64,000 bases of DNA from Arcobacter sp. EP1 (lineage in GTDB: Bacteria; Campylobacterota; Campylobacteria; Campylobacterales; Arcobacteraceae), in the NCBI GenBank assembly GCA_001655195.1, contig LPNY01000139.1:64516-128515 (forward strand), read 5' to 3'. This document shows, one piece after another, positions 24,443 to 34,941 of this stretch. The notes under the pieces are model-generated. The model had not been told where the DNA came from, did no database searches, and saw nothing but the letters and a program-made list of their open reading frames with translations. Made by a program: the position numbers and the translations under genes. Each line of letters opens with the position of its first letter. Within the stretch, counting starts at the first letter, position 1.

Positions 24443-25303
24443 ATGCAAGATTTGCTAACTTCTTTTGAAGATTATTTACAGAATAATCTTCCTAAATCAC
24501 AATCTTTTCATCCATATTTTGAAGCAGCTTTAGGCGAAATGCTTAATGCTGGTGGAAAACGTTTTCGACCCATGTTGCTATTAAGTGTAGTGAACTCAAA
24601 AAACTCACTTTTAGTACAGAGCTCTTTAGGGGTAGCTTTAGGTGTTGAGATGTTACACACATACTCTTTGGTTCATGATGACTTACCTGCTATGGATGAT
24701 GCAGCTTTACGTAGAGGATTTACTACTTTACATAAAAAATATGATGAAGTGACTGCTATCTTAGTAGGAGATGCTTTAAATTCTGAAGCTTTTAATCAAA
24801 TAGCCCAAGCACCATTAAATGCTGAAGTAAAAGTTGAATTAGTAAAATTATTAGCAACAGATGGCGGAATTAATGGTATGATTATTGGTCAAGCAATTGA
24901 TTGTTATTTTGAAAATCAAAAGCTTGAACTTGATCAATTAGAGTTTTTACATATTCATAAAACAGCTAAACTTATTGCGGCTTCATTACGAATGGGTGCA
25001 GTAATTGCAAACTACAGTTTAGACGTGCAACAAAAACTATATGATTTTGGAATTGATATTGGCTTACTCTTTCAAATTCAAGATGATATTATTGATGAAA
25101 CTGCGACAGAAGAGGAAGCGGGTAAAACCACACAAAATGACGGAGCTAAAAACTCTTTTGTAAATCTTTTAGGTTTAGAGGGTGCAATTAAAGCAGCAGA
25201 TGATTTAGCTTTAAAGTGCGAAAATAGGCTTAATACTCTTGATGAAAATTTACAAAATTCTTTAAAAGAGTTACTTCTTAAATATCTTAATCGACATAAA
25301 TAA
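24443..25303 (+). CDS. ispA: (2E,6E)-farnesyl diphosphate synthase
   Basis: 286 residues from the ATG at 24443, just after the ybaB stop. Trans-isoprenyl diphosphate synthase with the first Asp-rich motif VHDDLPAMDD (about 78-86), GGKRFRP near 37-43, and the second motif QIQDDIID near 214-221. It condenses IPP with DMAPP/GPP to give FPP for quinone and undecaprenyl synthesis. Length and motifs suit the short-chain bacterial type. Probably cotranscribed with panD and ybaB. Confidence 0.92.
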   Translation: MQDLLTSFEDYLQNNLPKSQSFHPYFEAALGEMLNAGGKRFRPMLLLSVVNSKNSLLVQSSLGVALGVEMLHTYSLVHDDLPAMDDAALRRGFTTLHKKYDEVTAILVGDALNSEAFNQIAQAPLNAEVKVELVKLLATDGGINGMIIGQAIDCYFENQKLELDQLEFLHIHKTAKLIAASLRMGAVIANYSLDVQQKLYDFGIDIGLLFQIQDDIIDETATEEEAGKTTQNDGAKNSFVNLLGLEGAIKAADDLALKCENRLNTLDENLQNSLKELLLKYLNRHK

Positions 25304-25342
25304 AATTTATATTAAATCTTGAGTTTAACCTACTCAACTAAC

Positions 25343-25371
25343 TTGACAATTAAACAAAAACTCATTACAAT
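25343..25371 (+). promoter_or_regulatory. σ70-type promoter of groESL
   Basis: TTGACA (25343-25348), a 17-bp spacer and TACAAT (25366-25371), placed directly before the CIRCE operator. Confidence 0.7.
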
Positions 25372-25398
25372 TTAGCACTCAAAAAAACTGAGTGCTAA
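25372..25398 (+). promoter_or_regulatory. CIRCE operator (HrcA site)
   Basis: TTAGCACTC-N9-GAGTGCTAA, a perfect match to the CIRCE consensus, lies just downstream of the groESL promoter and 42 bp before the groES ATG. HrcA binds it and represses heat-shock chaperonin expression. The hrcA gene itself is not in the window. Confidence 0.97.
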
Positions 25399-25440
25399 AA
25401 CTTATAAAAATTATAACTAAACTTGATAGGAGACATATCA

Positions 25441-25697
25441 TGAATTTTAAACCATTAGGTAAAAGAGTTCTTGTTCAAAGAACAGAAGTAGAAGAAAAAA
25501 CTGCAAGCGGAATTATCCTTGTAGACTCTGCAAAAGAGAAACCAAATACAGCAAAAGTAGAAGCCGTTGGTTCAGAGGTAACTGAATTAGCAGTTGGTGA
25601 TACAATTGTATTTGAACAATTTAGAGGAACAGAACTTTCATTAGAAGGTGAAGACTACTTAGTATTAGATATTGAAAACGTTATAGGAGTTATGTAA
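25441..25697 (+). CDS. groES: co-chaperonin GroES
   Basis: 85 residues from the ATG at 25441 with AGGAGA upstream; a longer frame beginning inside CIRCE is not the real start. NFKPLGKRVLVQR at the N-terminus, the mobile loop EEKTASGIILVDSAKEKPN and the C-terminal YLVLDIENVIGVM are typical. It caps the GroEL cavity. First gene of the CIRCE-controlled groESL operon. Confidence 0.97.
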
Positions 25698-25780
25698 TGG
25701 CATACGTTGCTTAGCAACTTATCCATGTACATAAATTCGATTCAATATTAACGTTAATAACAAAAAATAAAAAATATTTA

Positions 25781-27437
<1,657 letters not shown>

Positions 27438-27458
27438 ACTCAAGTCTCTCAAACCCTC

Positions 27459-27485
27459 GTGTTTCTCGGATTTTCTGAGAAACAC
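27459..27485 (+). terminator. terminator-like hairpin after groEL
   Basis: GTGTTTCTC (27459-27467) and GAGAAACAC (27477-27485) form a 9-bp stem with a 9-nt loop, 21 bp after the groEL stop. A strong T-run is lacking immediately after it. Confidence 0.6.
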
Positions 27486-27646
27486 AATACTCTAATCAAT
27501 TGCCCCTTTTTATCCCCTTTTTTCTTCTACTGATCATAACCTATGCATCCATCAAAAGCGACACTCTTTTTTCTTAAAACTGTTGTAATATTTAATAAAA
27601 CTTAGTTATAATAATTAATACTCCTATAAAAGTGAGAATAAAGAGT

Positions 27647-29440
27647 ATGAAAATATTTAATACCCCTTTAACTAAACGATATATCCCTGCAGTATCTTTA
27701 ATTGCACTATTTATTATAATTACCAATATACTCAATACCAATTCTATTAGTTCAAATAAAGAGTATGGAAAAATCATTAATATCAGTGGTAAACAACGAA
27801 TGTTATCTCAAAAACTGGTGATTTTGGGAATGAATTATCTTGCCCATAAAAATAGTCACTCTCAAAAAGAGTTAGAAGATGCAATTACTGAAATTAGTAA
27901 TAGTCACGACTATCTTTTAACAAAAAGTTTTACCCAAGAATTAACGGATATTTATTACATAGAGAAACTTGATAGTGAGTTGAAGTACTATATTAGTAAT
28001 TTTGAACGACTACTCGTAACCCATGATGAAGCATATTTGCATAATGCTAGATTATCCTCTAATATGATACTTGCAAAACTTGATCGCGCTGTAAAAGCTT
28101 ATGAACGACACGCAAATCAGCAGCTTGAAACAGTACTAAGTTATGAATTTTATTTAATGGTACTAACTCTGTTTGTTTTGTTATTAGAAGTGTTATTTAT
28201 TTTTAAGCCAGCTGCAAAGAAAATAGAGGCGGACAATATTGAAATAACCAATCAAAAAGAGTATGTAGAAGCAGTTATTGAATCAAATAACAATGCTATT
28301 ATTGCTATTGACGGAACTTCTAAAATTACAACCTATAATAAAAAAGCACAAGAGATGTTTGGTTGGACAAAAGAGGAGATGCTTGGAACAAGAAAGCTTT
28401 CTCTTATTATCCCAAATAAGTATAAAACAGCACATGATAAAGCATCAAATACTTATTTACATAGTGGAGTTTCTTGTGGTATTTTAGGGGGAGCACATGA
28501 GTTAGAGGCCCAAAGAAAAGATGGTACAGTTTTTCCCATTGAGATATCTTTTGGGTCTAAGTATAAAGCTGAAAACTCTATTGTTATTGCCAATATCTCT
28601 GATATAACGTTAAAAAAAGAGAATGAGAATAATTTAAAACTACTCAATGAATCTTTAGAACAAAAAGTGAAAGATCGAACAAAAGAGTTAGAATTTTTAA
28701 ATACAAACTTAGAAAATATTGTACAAGAGAAAACAGACCAAAATACCAAACAGTTAGAAATCCTACAGCAACAAAGTAAAATGGCACAGATGGGTGAAAT
28801 GATTGGTGCAATTGCTCATCAATGGCGACAACCTTTAAATGAATTAGGCATTAATATTCAAAAGTTGAAATATAACTATAAAGCAAACGAGATTGATGAG
28901 AATTTTATAAAAGCATTTATTGATAAAAATAAAAAAACGATACAGTTTATGAGTAATACCATTGATAATTTTAGGAACTTTTTCCGTGTGGATAAATCAA
29001 AAGAGAACTTTAGCGTAAAGAAAGCCATAGAAGATACTGTATCTATGCAATCATCACAATTAAATAGTCATGATATTGCTTTAAGTATTCACGGTGATGA
29101 CTTCATTGTAGAAGGCTTTCACAGTGAATTTCAACAAGTTATTTTAAACATAATTAATAACGCTAAAGATGTACTAATTTACAATAAAATAGATACACCT
29201 AAAATTGAAATAGTTCTAGAGAATGAATCTTTAAGGATAGGTGATAATGGTGGAGGAATACCACAAGATATCATCAATAGAGTCTTTGAACCTTACTATA
29301 CGACAAAAGAACAAGGTAAGGGTACAGGCATAGGTTTATATATGTCAAAAATGATTATTGAAGATAACATGAAGGGTAAACTTTTTGTTGAGAATAAAAA
29401 TGGGGGAGCATCGTTCTTAATACGTTTAAGTCAAAAGTGA
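27647..29440 (+). CDS. PilJ/NIT-type sensor histidine kinase with PAS domain
   Basis: 597 residues from the ATG at 27647 (a GTG five codons earlier is possible). A membrane segment near 15-33, then a PilJ-type helical sensor domain beginning NISGKQRMLSQK (the P-box-like signature of NIT/PilJ domains), and a second membrane segment near 170-190. PAS follows (about 210-330) and a coiled coil. HisKA is of the Campylobacterota 'AHQWRQPL' type, with HATPase motifs NIINNAKDVL, GDNGGGIP and GKGTGIGLYMSK. It likely senses a small anion or envelope signal and is partnered with the following regulator-kinase, 39 bp downstream. Confidence 0.9.
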   Translation: MKIFNTPLTKRYIPAVSLIALFIIITNILNTNSISSNKEYGKIINISGKQRMLSQKLVILGMNYLAHKNSHSQKELEDAITEISNSHDYLLTKSFTQELTDIYYIEKLDSELKYYISNFERLLVTHDEAYLHNARLSSNMILAKLDRAVKAYERHANQQLETVLSYEFYLMVLTLFVLLLEVLFIFKPAAKKIEADNIEITNQKEYVEAVIESNNNAIIAIDGTSKITTYNKKAQEMFGWTKEEMLGTRKLSLIIPNKYKTAHDKASNTYLHSGVSCGILGGAHELEAQRKDGTVFPIEISFGSKYKAENSIVIANISDITLKKENENNLKLLNESLEQKVKDRTKELEFLNTNLENIVQEKTDQNTKQLEILQQQSKMAQMGEMIGAIAHQWRQPLNELGINIQKLKYNYKANEIDENFIKAFIDKNKKTIQFMSNTIDNFRNFFRVDKSKENFSVKKAIEDTVSMQSSQLNSHDIALSIHGDDFIVEGFHSEFQQVILNIINNAKDVLIYNKIDTPKIEIVLENESLRIGDNGGGIPQDIINRVFEPYYTTKEQGKGTGIGLYMSKMIIEDNMKGKLFVENKNGGASFLIRLSQK

Positions 29441-29479
29441 AAGTTCGATACAGGATAAAAGTAGAAACGGGAGAGAAAT

Positions 29480-30622
29480 ATGCATAATGATATAACAATA
29501 TTGTATGTAGAAGATGAAGTGGGAATTAGAGAGAGTTTAAGTGGCTTTTTGGATTTTATGTGTAATAAACTCTATATAGCAACAGATGGAGTACATGGTT
29601 TAGAGCTCTATAAAGAACACACTCCTGATATTGTTATTTCAGATATAAAAATGCCAAAGATGAACGGTATTGAGATGGCAAAATCCATGAAAGCCATAAA
29701 TCCTAAACAACATATTATTTTTACAACAGCCCACAGTGAAAGTAGTTATTTCATTGATACCATAGAAATGCATGTGGATGGTTATATTTTAAAACCTGTT
29801 GATTTAGAGAAATTAGAAGATAAAATAGAGAATATCATTGAGTATATACGACTTAAAAGAGATTATAAAAAACAGCAAGCTATGTTAGTACAATCTGAAA
29901 AGATGGCCTCTTTAGGGGAAATGTTTAGTAATATTGCCCACCAATGGAGACAACCATTATCGGCTATTTCCACTTGTGCTTCTGGTATTCAGTTACAAAA
30001 GGATGCAGGCAGTTTAAGTGACGAATACATTGATGCAACCTGTGAAACAATAACACAAAAAGCCCAATATCTATCAGGAATAATTGATGAGTTTAATGAT
30101 TTCGTTCATGATAAGTCAATTAAAAAAGAGTCTAATATAAAAGAGATCATTAAAAGTGCTTTGCTGTTTTGCGAATTGAATAACCAAAACAATAATATAA
30201 AAATAGTCGATAGTTTAGATGAGAATATAAGGCTTCAAACCTATCCTAATAAATTAAAACATGCGCTTATTAATATTTTGGATAATGCAAAAGATGCTTT
30301 ATGTCAAAAAGGAGATGTTCTTGATACTATTATTGAAAACAGATATATTTTTCTAACTCTAAAAAAAGAAGAAAATGAGATAGTTATTGTAGTAAAAGAT
30401 AATGCTGGTGGAATACATGAAGATATTATAACAAAAGTCTTTGAACCTTATTTCACAACAAAACATCAATATATTGGTACAGGACTTGGATTGTATATGA
30501 CTTATAATATGGTCAAGGAGAATTTAAACGGTAAGATTCAAGTGACTAATACCCAGTTTGAATATAAGGATAAAACTTATTGTGGAGCAGAGTTTAAAAT
30601 TACTCTTCCTCCTTTAAGCTAA
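29480..30622 (+). CDS. response regulator-histidine kinase hybrid
   Basis: 380 residues with an N-terminal receiver (LYVEDEVG, phospho-acceptor Asp in IVISDIKMPKM, Lys in YILKPVD), then HisKA with AHQWRQPLSA and HATPase with NILDNAKDAL, KDNAGGIHED and TGLGLYMTYNMV. Cytoplasmic, no membrane segment. Its kinase domain is related to that of the PilJ-type gene just upstream, so signal likely passes from that kinase to this receiver, which then adjusts its own kinase. The final response regulator is not adjacent. Confidence 0.9.
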   Translation: MHNDITILYVEDEVGIRESLSGFLDFMCNKLYIATDGVHGLELYKEHTPDIVISDIKMPKMNGIEMAKSMKAINPKQHIIFTTAHSESSYFIDTIEMHVDGYILKPVDLEKLEDKIENIIEYIRLKRDYKKQQAMLVQSEKMASLGEMFSNIAHQWRQPLSAISTCASGIQLQKDAGSLSDEYIDATCETITQKAQYLSGIIDEFNDFVHDKSIKKESNIKEIIKSALLFCELNNQNNNIKIVDSLDENIRLQTYPNKLKHALINILDNAKDALCQKGDVLDTIIENRYIFLTLKKEENEIVIVVKDNAGGIHEDIITKVFEPYFTTKHQYIGTGLGLYMTYNMVKENLNGKIQVTNTQFEYKDKTYCGAEFKITLPPLS

Positions 30623-30626
30623 CCAT

Positions 30627-30655
30627 AAAAAAAGGCCCTTCAATGAAGGACCTTT
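30627..30655 (-). terminator. Rho-independent terminator of the small RNA
   Basis: AAAGG.CCTT and AAGG.CCTTT form a stem (30631-30655) followed on the minus strand by seven Ts (30633-30627). It could also stop the convergent kinase transcript. Confidence 0.75.
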
Positions 30656-30797
30656 GACTATCTTTAAAGTTAGAAAATCTTTCTCTAACTTAGCCACTTA
30701 CTAGGTAGCTTTTTTATTTTCAATGTTTAACAATATCAAGAGATAATTGTTCTACCAATGTAGAATTCCTGTCATTGAGACCTCCGTATTGTTTGGA
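30628..30797 (-). ncRNA. probable small RNA gene (about 170 nt)
   Basis: A minus-strand unit with its own promoter (extended -10 TGGTATAAT, TATAAT at 30810-30805) and a strong terminator at 30655-30627. Between them lie successive hairpins: TTCTAC/GTAGAA (30750-30765), ACAAT..ATC/GAT..ATTGT (about 30729-30751), AGCTAC/GTGGCT (about 30692-30710), and AAGTTAGA/TCTAACTT (about 30667-30692). A GGAGG lies 5 nt before an 8-codon mini-ORF (30775-30752, MTGILHW). It is convergent with the kinase gene. It is not recognisable as 6S, tmRNA, SRP RNA or RNase P RNA. Confidence 0.55.
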
Positions 30798-30960
30798 TTA
30801 TAAAATTATACCATGGAATACGATTAAAATAAAATTAAAAGAGTTCACTATAAATAAAAAACTCTTTAAAACTACGATTTTATCGATATTGTAACAAATA
30901 TTCATATTTATAAAAATCTTCTATAAAATCTGATATAATTTCAAAAAAAGAAGGTTTTTT

Positions 30961-31728
30961 ATGAAAAAAGAGTTAATTTCAATAATAAAAGAAGCAGGAA
31001 AGATATTAAAAGAGGGCTATTTTGCACAAAAAGAGGTAACTTTTAAAGCAAAAAAAGATTTAGTAACAACCTATGACATTGCCATAGAAAACTTTTTGAA
31101 AGAGGCATTTTCTAAAGCATTTGGCGATTTTAATGTGATTGCAGAAGAGAGTGATAATAGTGATTTAGTATTTAATAATTCAATTATTATTGATCCCATT
31201 GATGGAACAACAAATTTTGTTAACCAAGTTCCACATACTTGCATATCAGTTGGTGTTTATAAAAATAAAAAACCCTACATTGGAATTGTGTATAATCCAA
31301 TCCTTGATGAATTATACAGTGCTGAGGTTTCTAAAGGGGCTTTTTGCAATGGAAATAAAATCTCTGTGTCAAAGGATGAAAACTTAATGACATCACTACT
31401 CTCTACAGGTTTCCCCTATACTAGTGCAACCAATGAAGATGATTTAAATGATGTAATGAAAAAAATGAAAAATATATTGCCAAACTGCCAAGATATCAGA
31501 CGCCTTGGTTCTGCAGCCCTTGATTTATGTTATGTAGCACGGGGAACTTACGAAGGTTACTATGAAATGAATTTAAAAGCTTGGGATGTAAGTGCTGGTA
31601 TGATTGTTTTAAGTGAAGCGGGAGGAAGGTTTACTAATGAAAAAGGTGAGCCTTATAAACTTTTTAGAGATAAGTATATTGTAGCAACTAATGGGTTGAT
31701 ACATGATAGTTTATTAAATAAACTCTAA
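30961..31728 (+). CDS. inositol monophosphatase family protein (SuhB-like)
   Basis: 255 residues of the lithium-sensitive Mg-dependent phosphatase family. Metal-binding motifs: AEESD near 61-65 (GE..ES form), DPIDGTTNFVN near 79-89, and the C-terminal WDVSAGMIVLSEAGG near 204-218. Substrate could be inositol phosphate, a sugar phosphate, PAP or fructose-1,6-bisphosphate; SuhB also has an rRNA-processing role in E. coli. TATAAT and AAGG precede the start. Confidence 0.9.
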   Translation: MKKELISIIKEAGKILKEGYFAQKEVTFKAKKDLVTTYDIAIENFLKEAFSKAFGDFNVIAEESDNSDLVFNNSIIIDPIDGTTNFVNQVPHTCISVGVYKNKKPYIGIVYNPILDELYSAEVSKGAFCNGNKISVSKDENLMTSLLSTGFPYTSATNEDDLNDVMKKMKNILPNCQDIRRLGSAALDLCYVARGTYEGYYEMNLKAWDVSAGMIVLSEAGGRFTNEKGEPYKLFRDKYIVATNGLIHDSLLNKL

Positions 31729-31790
31729 AAGCAATTATTTAGTAACTTTTAACTATAATCTAGCCTTAATATTTTAAAGGTAAAACAAGA

Positions 31791-33587
31791 ATGTGCGGTA
31801 TTGTTGGATATATTGGAAATAGAAAAACAGAAGAAATTTTATTAGATGGATTAAAAGAGTTAGAGTATCGTGGGTACGACTCTGCAGGTATTGCCTTGCT
31901 GGATAATGAAAAGATTGATGTTTTTAAAGCTCTTGGAAAATTAAAGAACTTAAAAGAGAAAGTAAATACTTATCATGACTACAATATTGGAATCGGGCAT
32001 ACTCGATGGGCAACTCATGGAAAACCAACAGAACTTAATGCTCACCCTCACTTAGGGGAATACTCTTATGTGGTACACAATGGAATTATTGAAAACTATA
32101 AAGAGATAAAAGAGTCTTTACAAGAACAAGGGCATAAGTTTGTTTCCCAAACAGATACTGAAGTCATTGTGCATTTGTTTGAGAGTTTTAATAATGAGTC
32201 TAATGACGCTAAAGAGGCATTTCAACGTACCATTGAAAAACTTGAAGGTGCCTTTTCTATTCTTCTAATCTCCAAATGTGATCCTTCTAAAATCTTCTTT
32301 TTTAAACATGGCAGCCCTTTAATTGTTGCACGAGGGAATGAAGAGGGAGAGGTTTTATTTGCCTCTTCGGATGCACCACTAATAGGTTTAGCCAATGATG
32401 TTGTTTATTTAGAAGATGGAGTAGGTGGGGTCGCAAGTGCAACGTCTATTGAGTTTTTTAGCGATAACTATAGTTGGAGTACTCTGCCAACTTCTAAACA
32501 ATATGCCCAAAAAGACGGGTTTAGATTCTTTATGGAAAAAGAAATCTATGAACAACATGATGTTGTAACAGATGCGATGTTAGGTCGACTTGGTGAAAAT
32601 GAGATTACATTTGATGAATTTGATGCTTCAATTATTGAAGGTATCGAAGAGATAAAAATTTGTGCTTGTGGTACTTCCTATCATGCAGGGTTAACTGCTT
32701 CATATCTTTTTGAACGGTTAAGTCAAACACGATGTTCAGTTGAAATAGCAAGTGAGTTTAGATACAAGGAACCACTCTTAAGTGATAAAACACTTTTTAT
32801 TGTAATTTCTCAAAGTGGTGAAACAGCTGATACCTTAGAAGCCCTTAAAATGGCTACAAAAGCTGGACTTAAGTCTATTGCTTTATGTAATGTAGATAAC
32901 TCTTCTATGACGCGTGTTGCAAACCATACAGTTTTAACGCGTGCTGGGATTGAAAAAGGGGTAGCTTCAACCAAAGCATTCTCAACACAAACTGTAGTGT
33001 TATGGATGATGGCTCTGTATTTTGGTCAGTATAAACAGGTGTTATCTAATGAAAAGATTAATGATGAGTTACATGCTTTACGAGAGGTTCCAAAATCATT
33101 AATCGTTGATGATAAAATTCATGAAAAAACGAAACGTTTATCAAAACGTTATCTTCATGGACATGGTTTTTTCTTTATTGGACGAGATGTCTTTTTCCCA
33201 TTAGCTCTTGAAGGAGCATTAAAATTAAAAGAAATTTCATATTTACATGCAGAAGGATATCCTGCAGGTGAAATGAAACATGGTCCTATCGCATTAGCGG
33301 ATCCTGAATTGTTCACGATTGCTTTAATGCCACAAAATTTATTGTATGATAAAATTAAATCTAATGTGGAGGAACTAAGTGCTAGAGATAGTACAATATG
33401 TTCAATTTCACCATTGGATTTTGAATTAAGTGATGACTTCATTAAAACACAAAAAACTAATCATTATATGTTGGAGTTTTTTGAAATGTTAGTAGCTTTA
33501 CAGCTACTTTCTATGGAGATATCAGTTCGGTTAGGAAATGATGTAGATATGCCACGAAATCTAGCTAAATCAGTTACGGTGGAGTAG
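31791..33587 (+). CDS. glmS: glutamine-fructose-6-phosphate aminotransferase (isomerizing)
   Basis: 598 residues. Catalytic Cys immediately after the initiator (MCGIVGYIG), glutaminase domain about 1-220 with RWATHGKP and NGIIENY, then two SIS isomerase domains (CGTSYHAG, SQSGETADT, and the C-terminal DMPRNLAKSVTVE). Makes glucosamine-6-phosphate for peptidoglycan and lipopolysaccharide. No glmS ribozyme-like leader is seen in the short upstream region. AAAGGTAAAAC precedes the ATG. Confidence 0.97.
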   Translation: MCGIVGYIGNRKTEEILLDGLKELEYRGYDSAGIALLDNEKIDVFKALGKLKNLKEKVNTYHDYNIGIGHTRWATHGKPTELNAHPHLGEYSYVVHNGIIENYKEIKESLQEQGHKFVSQTDTEVIVHLFESFNNESNDAKEAFQRTIEKLEGAFSILLISKCDPSKIFFFKHGSPLIVARGNEEGEVLFASSDAPLIGLANDVVYLEDGVGGVASATSIEFFSDNYSWSTLPTSKQYAQKDGFRFFMEKEIYEQHDVVTDAMLGRLGENEITFDEFDASIIEGIEEIKICACGTSYHAGLTASYLFERLSQTRCSVEIASEFRYKEPLLSDKTLFIVISQSGETADTLEALKMATKAGLKSIALCNVDNSSMTRVANHTVLTRAGIEKGVASTKAFSTQTVVLWMMALYFGQYKQVLSNEKINDELHALREVPKSLIVDDKIHEKTKRLSKRYLHGHGFFFIGRDVFFPLALEGALKLKEISYLHAEGYPAGEMKHGPIALADPELFTIALMPQNLLYDKIKSNVEELSARDSTICSISPLDFELSDDFIKTQKTNHYMLEFFEMLVALQLLSMEISVRLGNDVDMPRNLAKSVTVE

Positions 33588-33671
33588 TAGACTCTAGAAT
33601 TTTCCTTTGATGCTATTGAATAAATATTAATTTTTAAACTTTTTAACAAGATAAAAATAAGTATTAATTTA

Positions 33672-33723
33672 ATGGAAAACAAAAATGGAAAACAAAATAG
33701 GAAAACAAAGATGGAAAACAAAA
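33672..33723 (+). repeat. 13-bp tandem repeat (x4) spanning the metK start
   Basis: Units ATGGAAAACAAAA (33672-33684), ATGGAAAACAAAA (33685-33697), TAGGAAAACAAAG (33698-33710), ATGGAAAACAAAA (33711-33723). Since 13 is not a multiple of 3, successive ATGs alternate frame: the first and fourth are in the metK frame. The third unit has TAGG in place of ATGG, which creates an AGGA for the fourth unit's ATG. Confidence 0.9.
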
Positions 33724-34922
33724 CAAATTACTTATTTACAAGTGAAGTAGTAAGTCCAGGACACCCAGATAAATGTGCAGATATTATTGCAGACTCTATT
33801 GTTGATAGACTCATTATTGGAGATTCAACAAGTAGAGTTGCTTCAGAGGTGTTTGTTGCTGGTAAACATGTAGTTATTGGTGGAGAAGTAAAATCAGAAG
33901 TTAATTTAACGAATGATGAGTATGTTGCTTTAGTAAAAGATGCTTTAGCAAAAATTGGTTATGACGGGAAAAGTGCTTTTTCAAAAGAGGAGTGTTTACA
34001 CCCTGATGAAGTACAAGTACAAGTATTATTAAATCAACAAAGCCCTGATATTAATCAAGGTGTTGATCAAGAAACAGGTGAAATTGGTGCAGGTGACCAA
34101 GGAATTATGTTTGGTTTTGCTTCAAGCGAAACAGCTGATTATATGCCAGCAGCAATTACCTATGCTCGAATGTTAGCAGATAAAGTGTACCACTATGCAT
34201 TAGATCATAACCAAAAACTTGGTGTTGATATTAAAACTCAAGTGACACTTGATTATGGAAATAAAGAGAACTTTGAAAATTGTAAACCTCAAAAAATCCA
34301 TACAATTGTTGTAAGTGCTCCTTCTGTTGAAGGTATGCCAATTGAAGAGGTTAGAGAGTTAATTCAAGGACTAATTGATGACACTGGATTGCCAACAGAG
34401 TTATATGATCCAAAGAGCACAATTATTCATATTAACCCAACAGGAAGATATGTAAATCATTCATCTCTTCATGATTCTGGATTAACAGGACGAAAATTAA
34501 TTGTTGATTCATTTGGTGGGTATGCACCTATTGGTGGTGGAGCACAATCTTCAAAAGATTATACAAAAGTTGATAGATCTGGTCTTTATGCAGGACGATG
34601 GTTAGCAAAACATATTGTTGCTGCTGGACTTGCAAAAAAATGTAATGTACAATTATCATATGCAATTGGAGTAGCAAGACCAACTTCAGTTTCTGTTGAT
34701 ACATTTGGAACATACACAAAAGTAGATGATGATGTTTTATCGCAATTTGTTATGGATAACTTTGCATTAACTCCACGTTGGATTACTGAGAAGTTTAACT
34801 TAGATAAACCAAGTGCAGATACTTTCCTTTATGCTGATGTTGCAGCACGAGGACAAGTTGGTCAAAGTGATTACCCTTGGGAAAGACTTGACGAATTAGA
34901 AAAGTTTGACGTATTAAAATAA
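33711..34922 (+). CDS. metK: S-adenosylmethionine synthetase
   Basis: 403 residues from the ATG at 33711. Motifs: SEVVSPGHPDKCAD, the ATP-binding GAGDQGIMFGFA, and the P-loop-like GGGAQSSKDYTKVDRS. Makes SAM from methionine and ATP. I prefer 33711 because AGGA lies 8-9 nt upstream and because it gives the normal N-terminus; an in-frame ATG at 33672 would add 13 repeat-encoded residues. No SAM riboswitch is recognisable upstream. Followed 19 bp later by accD. Confidence 0.95.
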   Translation: MENKTNYLFTSEVVSPGHPDKCADIIADSIVDRLIIGDSTSRVASEVFVAGKHVVIGGEVKSEVNLTNDEYVALVKDALAKIGYDGKSAFSKEECLHPDEVQVQVLLNQQSPDINQGVDQETGEIGAGDQGIMFGFASSETADYMPAAITYARMLADKVYHYALDHNQKLGVDIKTQVTLDYGNKENFENCKPQKIHTIVVSAPSVEGMPIEEVRELIQGLIDDTGLPTELYDPKSTIIHINPTGRYVNHSSLHDSGLTGRKLIVDSFGGYAPIGGGAQSSKDYTKVDRSGLYAGRWLAKHIVAAGLAKKCNVQLSYAIGVARPTSVSVDTFGTYTKVDDDVLSQFVMDNFALTPRWITEKFNLDKPSADTFLYADVAARGQVGQSDYPWERLDELEKFDVLK

Positions 34923-34941
34923 TTATAATAAAGGATATACC

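Noticed and set aside
30628..30797. 6S RNA, tmRNA, SRP RNA or RNase P RNA
   Set aside because: The unit folds into several separate short hairpins and not a long rod with a central bubble. The tmRNA, SRP and RNase P signature sequences were not found.
31729..31790. glmS ribozyme upstream of glmS
   Set aside because: The interval is only 62 bp and A+T-rich, with none of the ribozyme core; this phylum is not known to use it.
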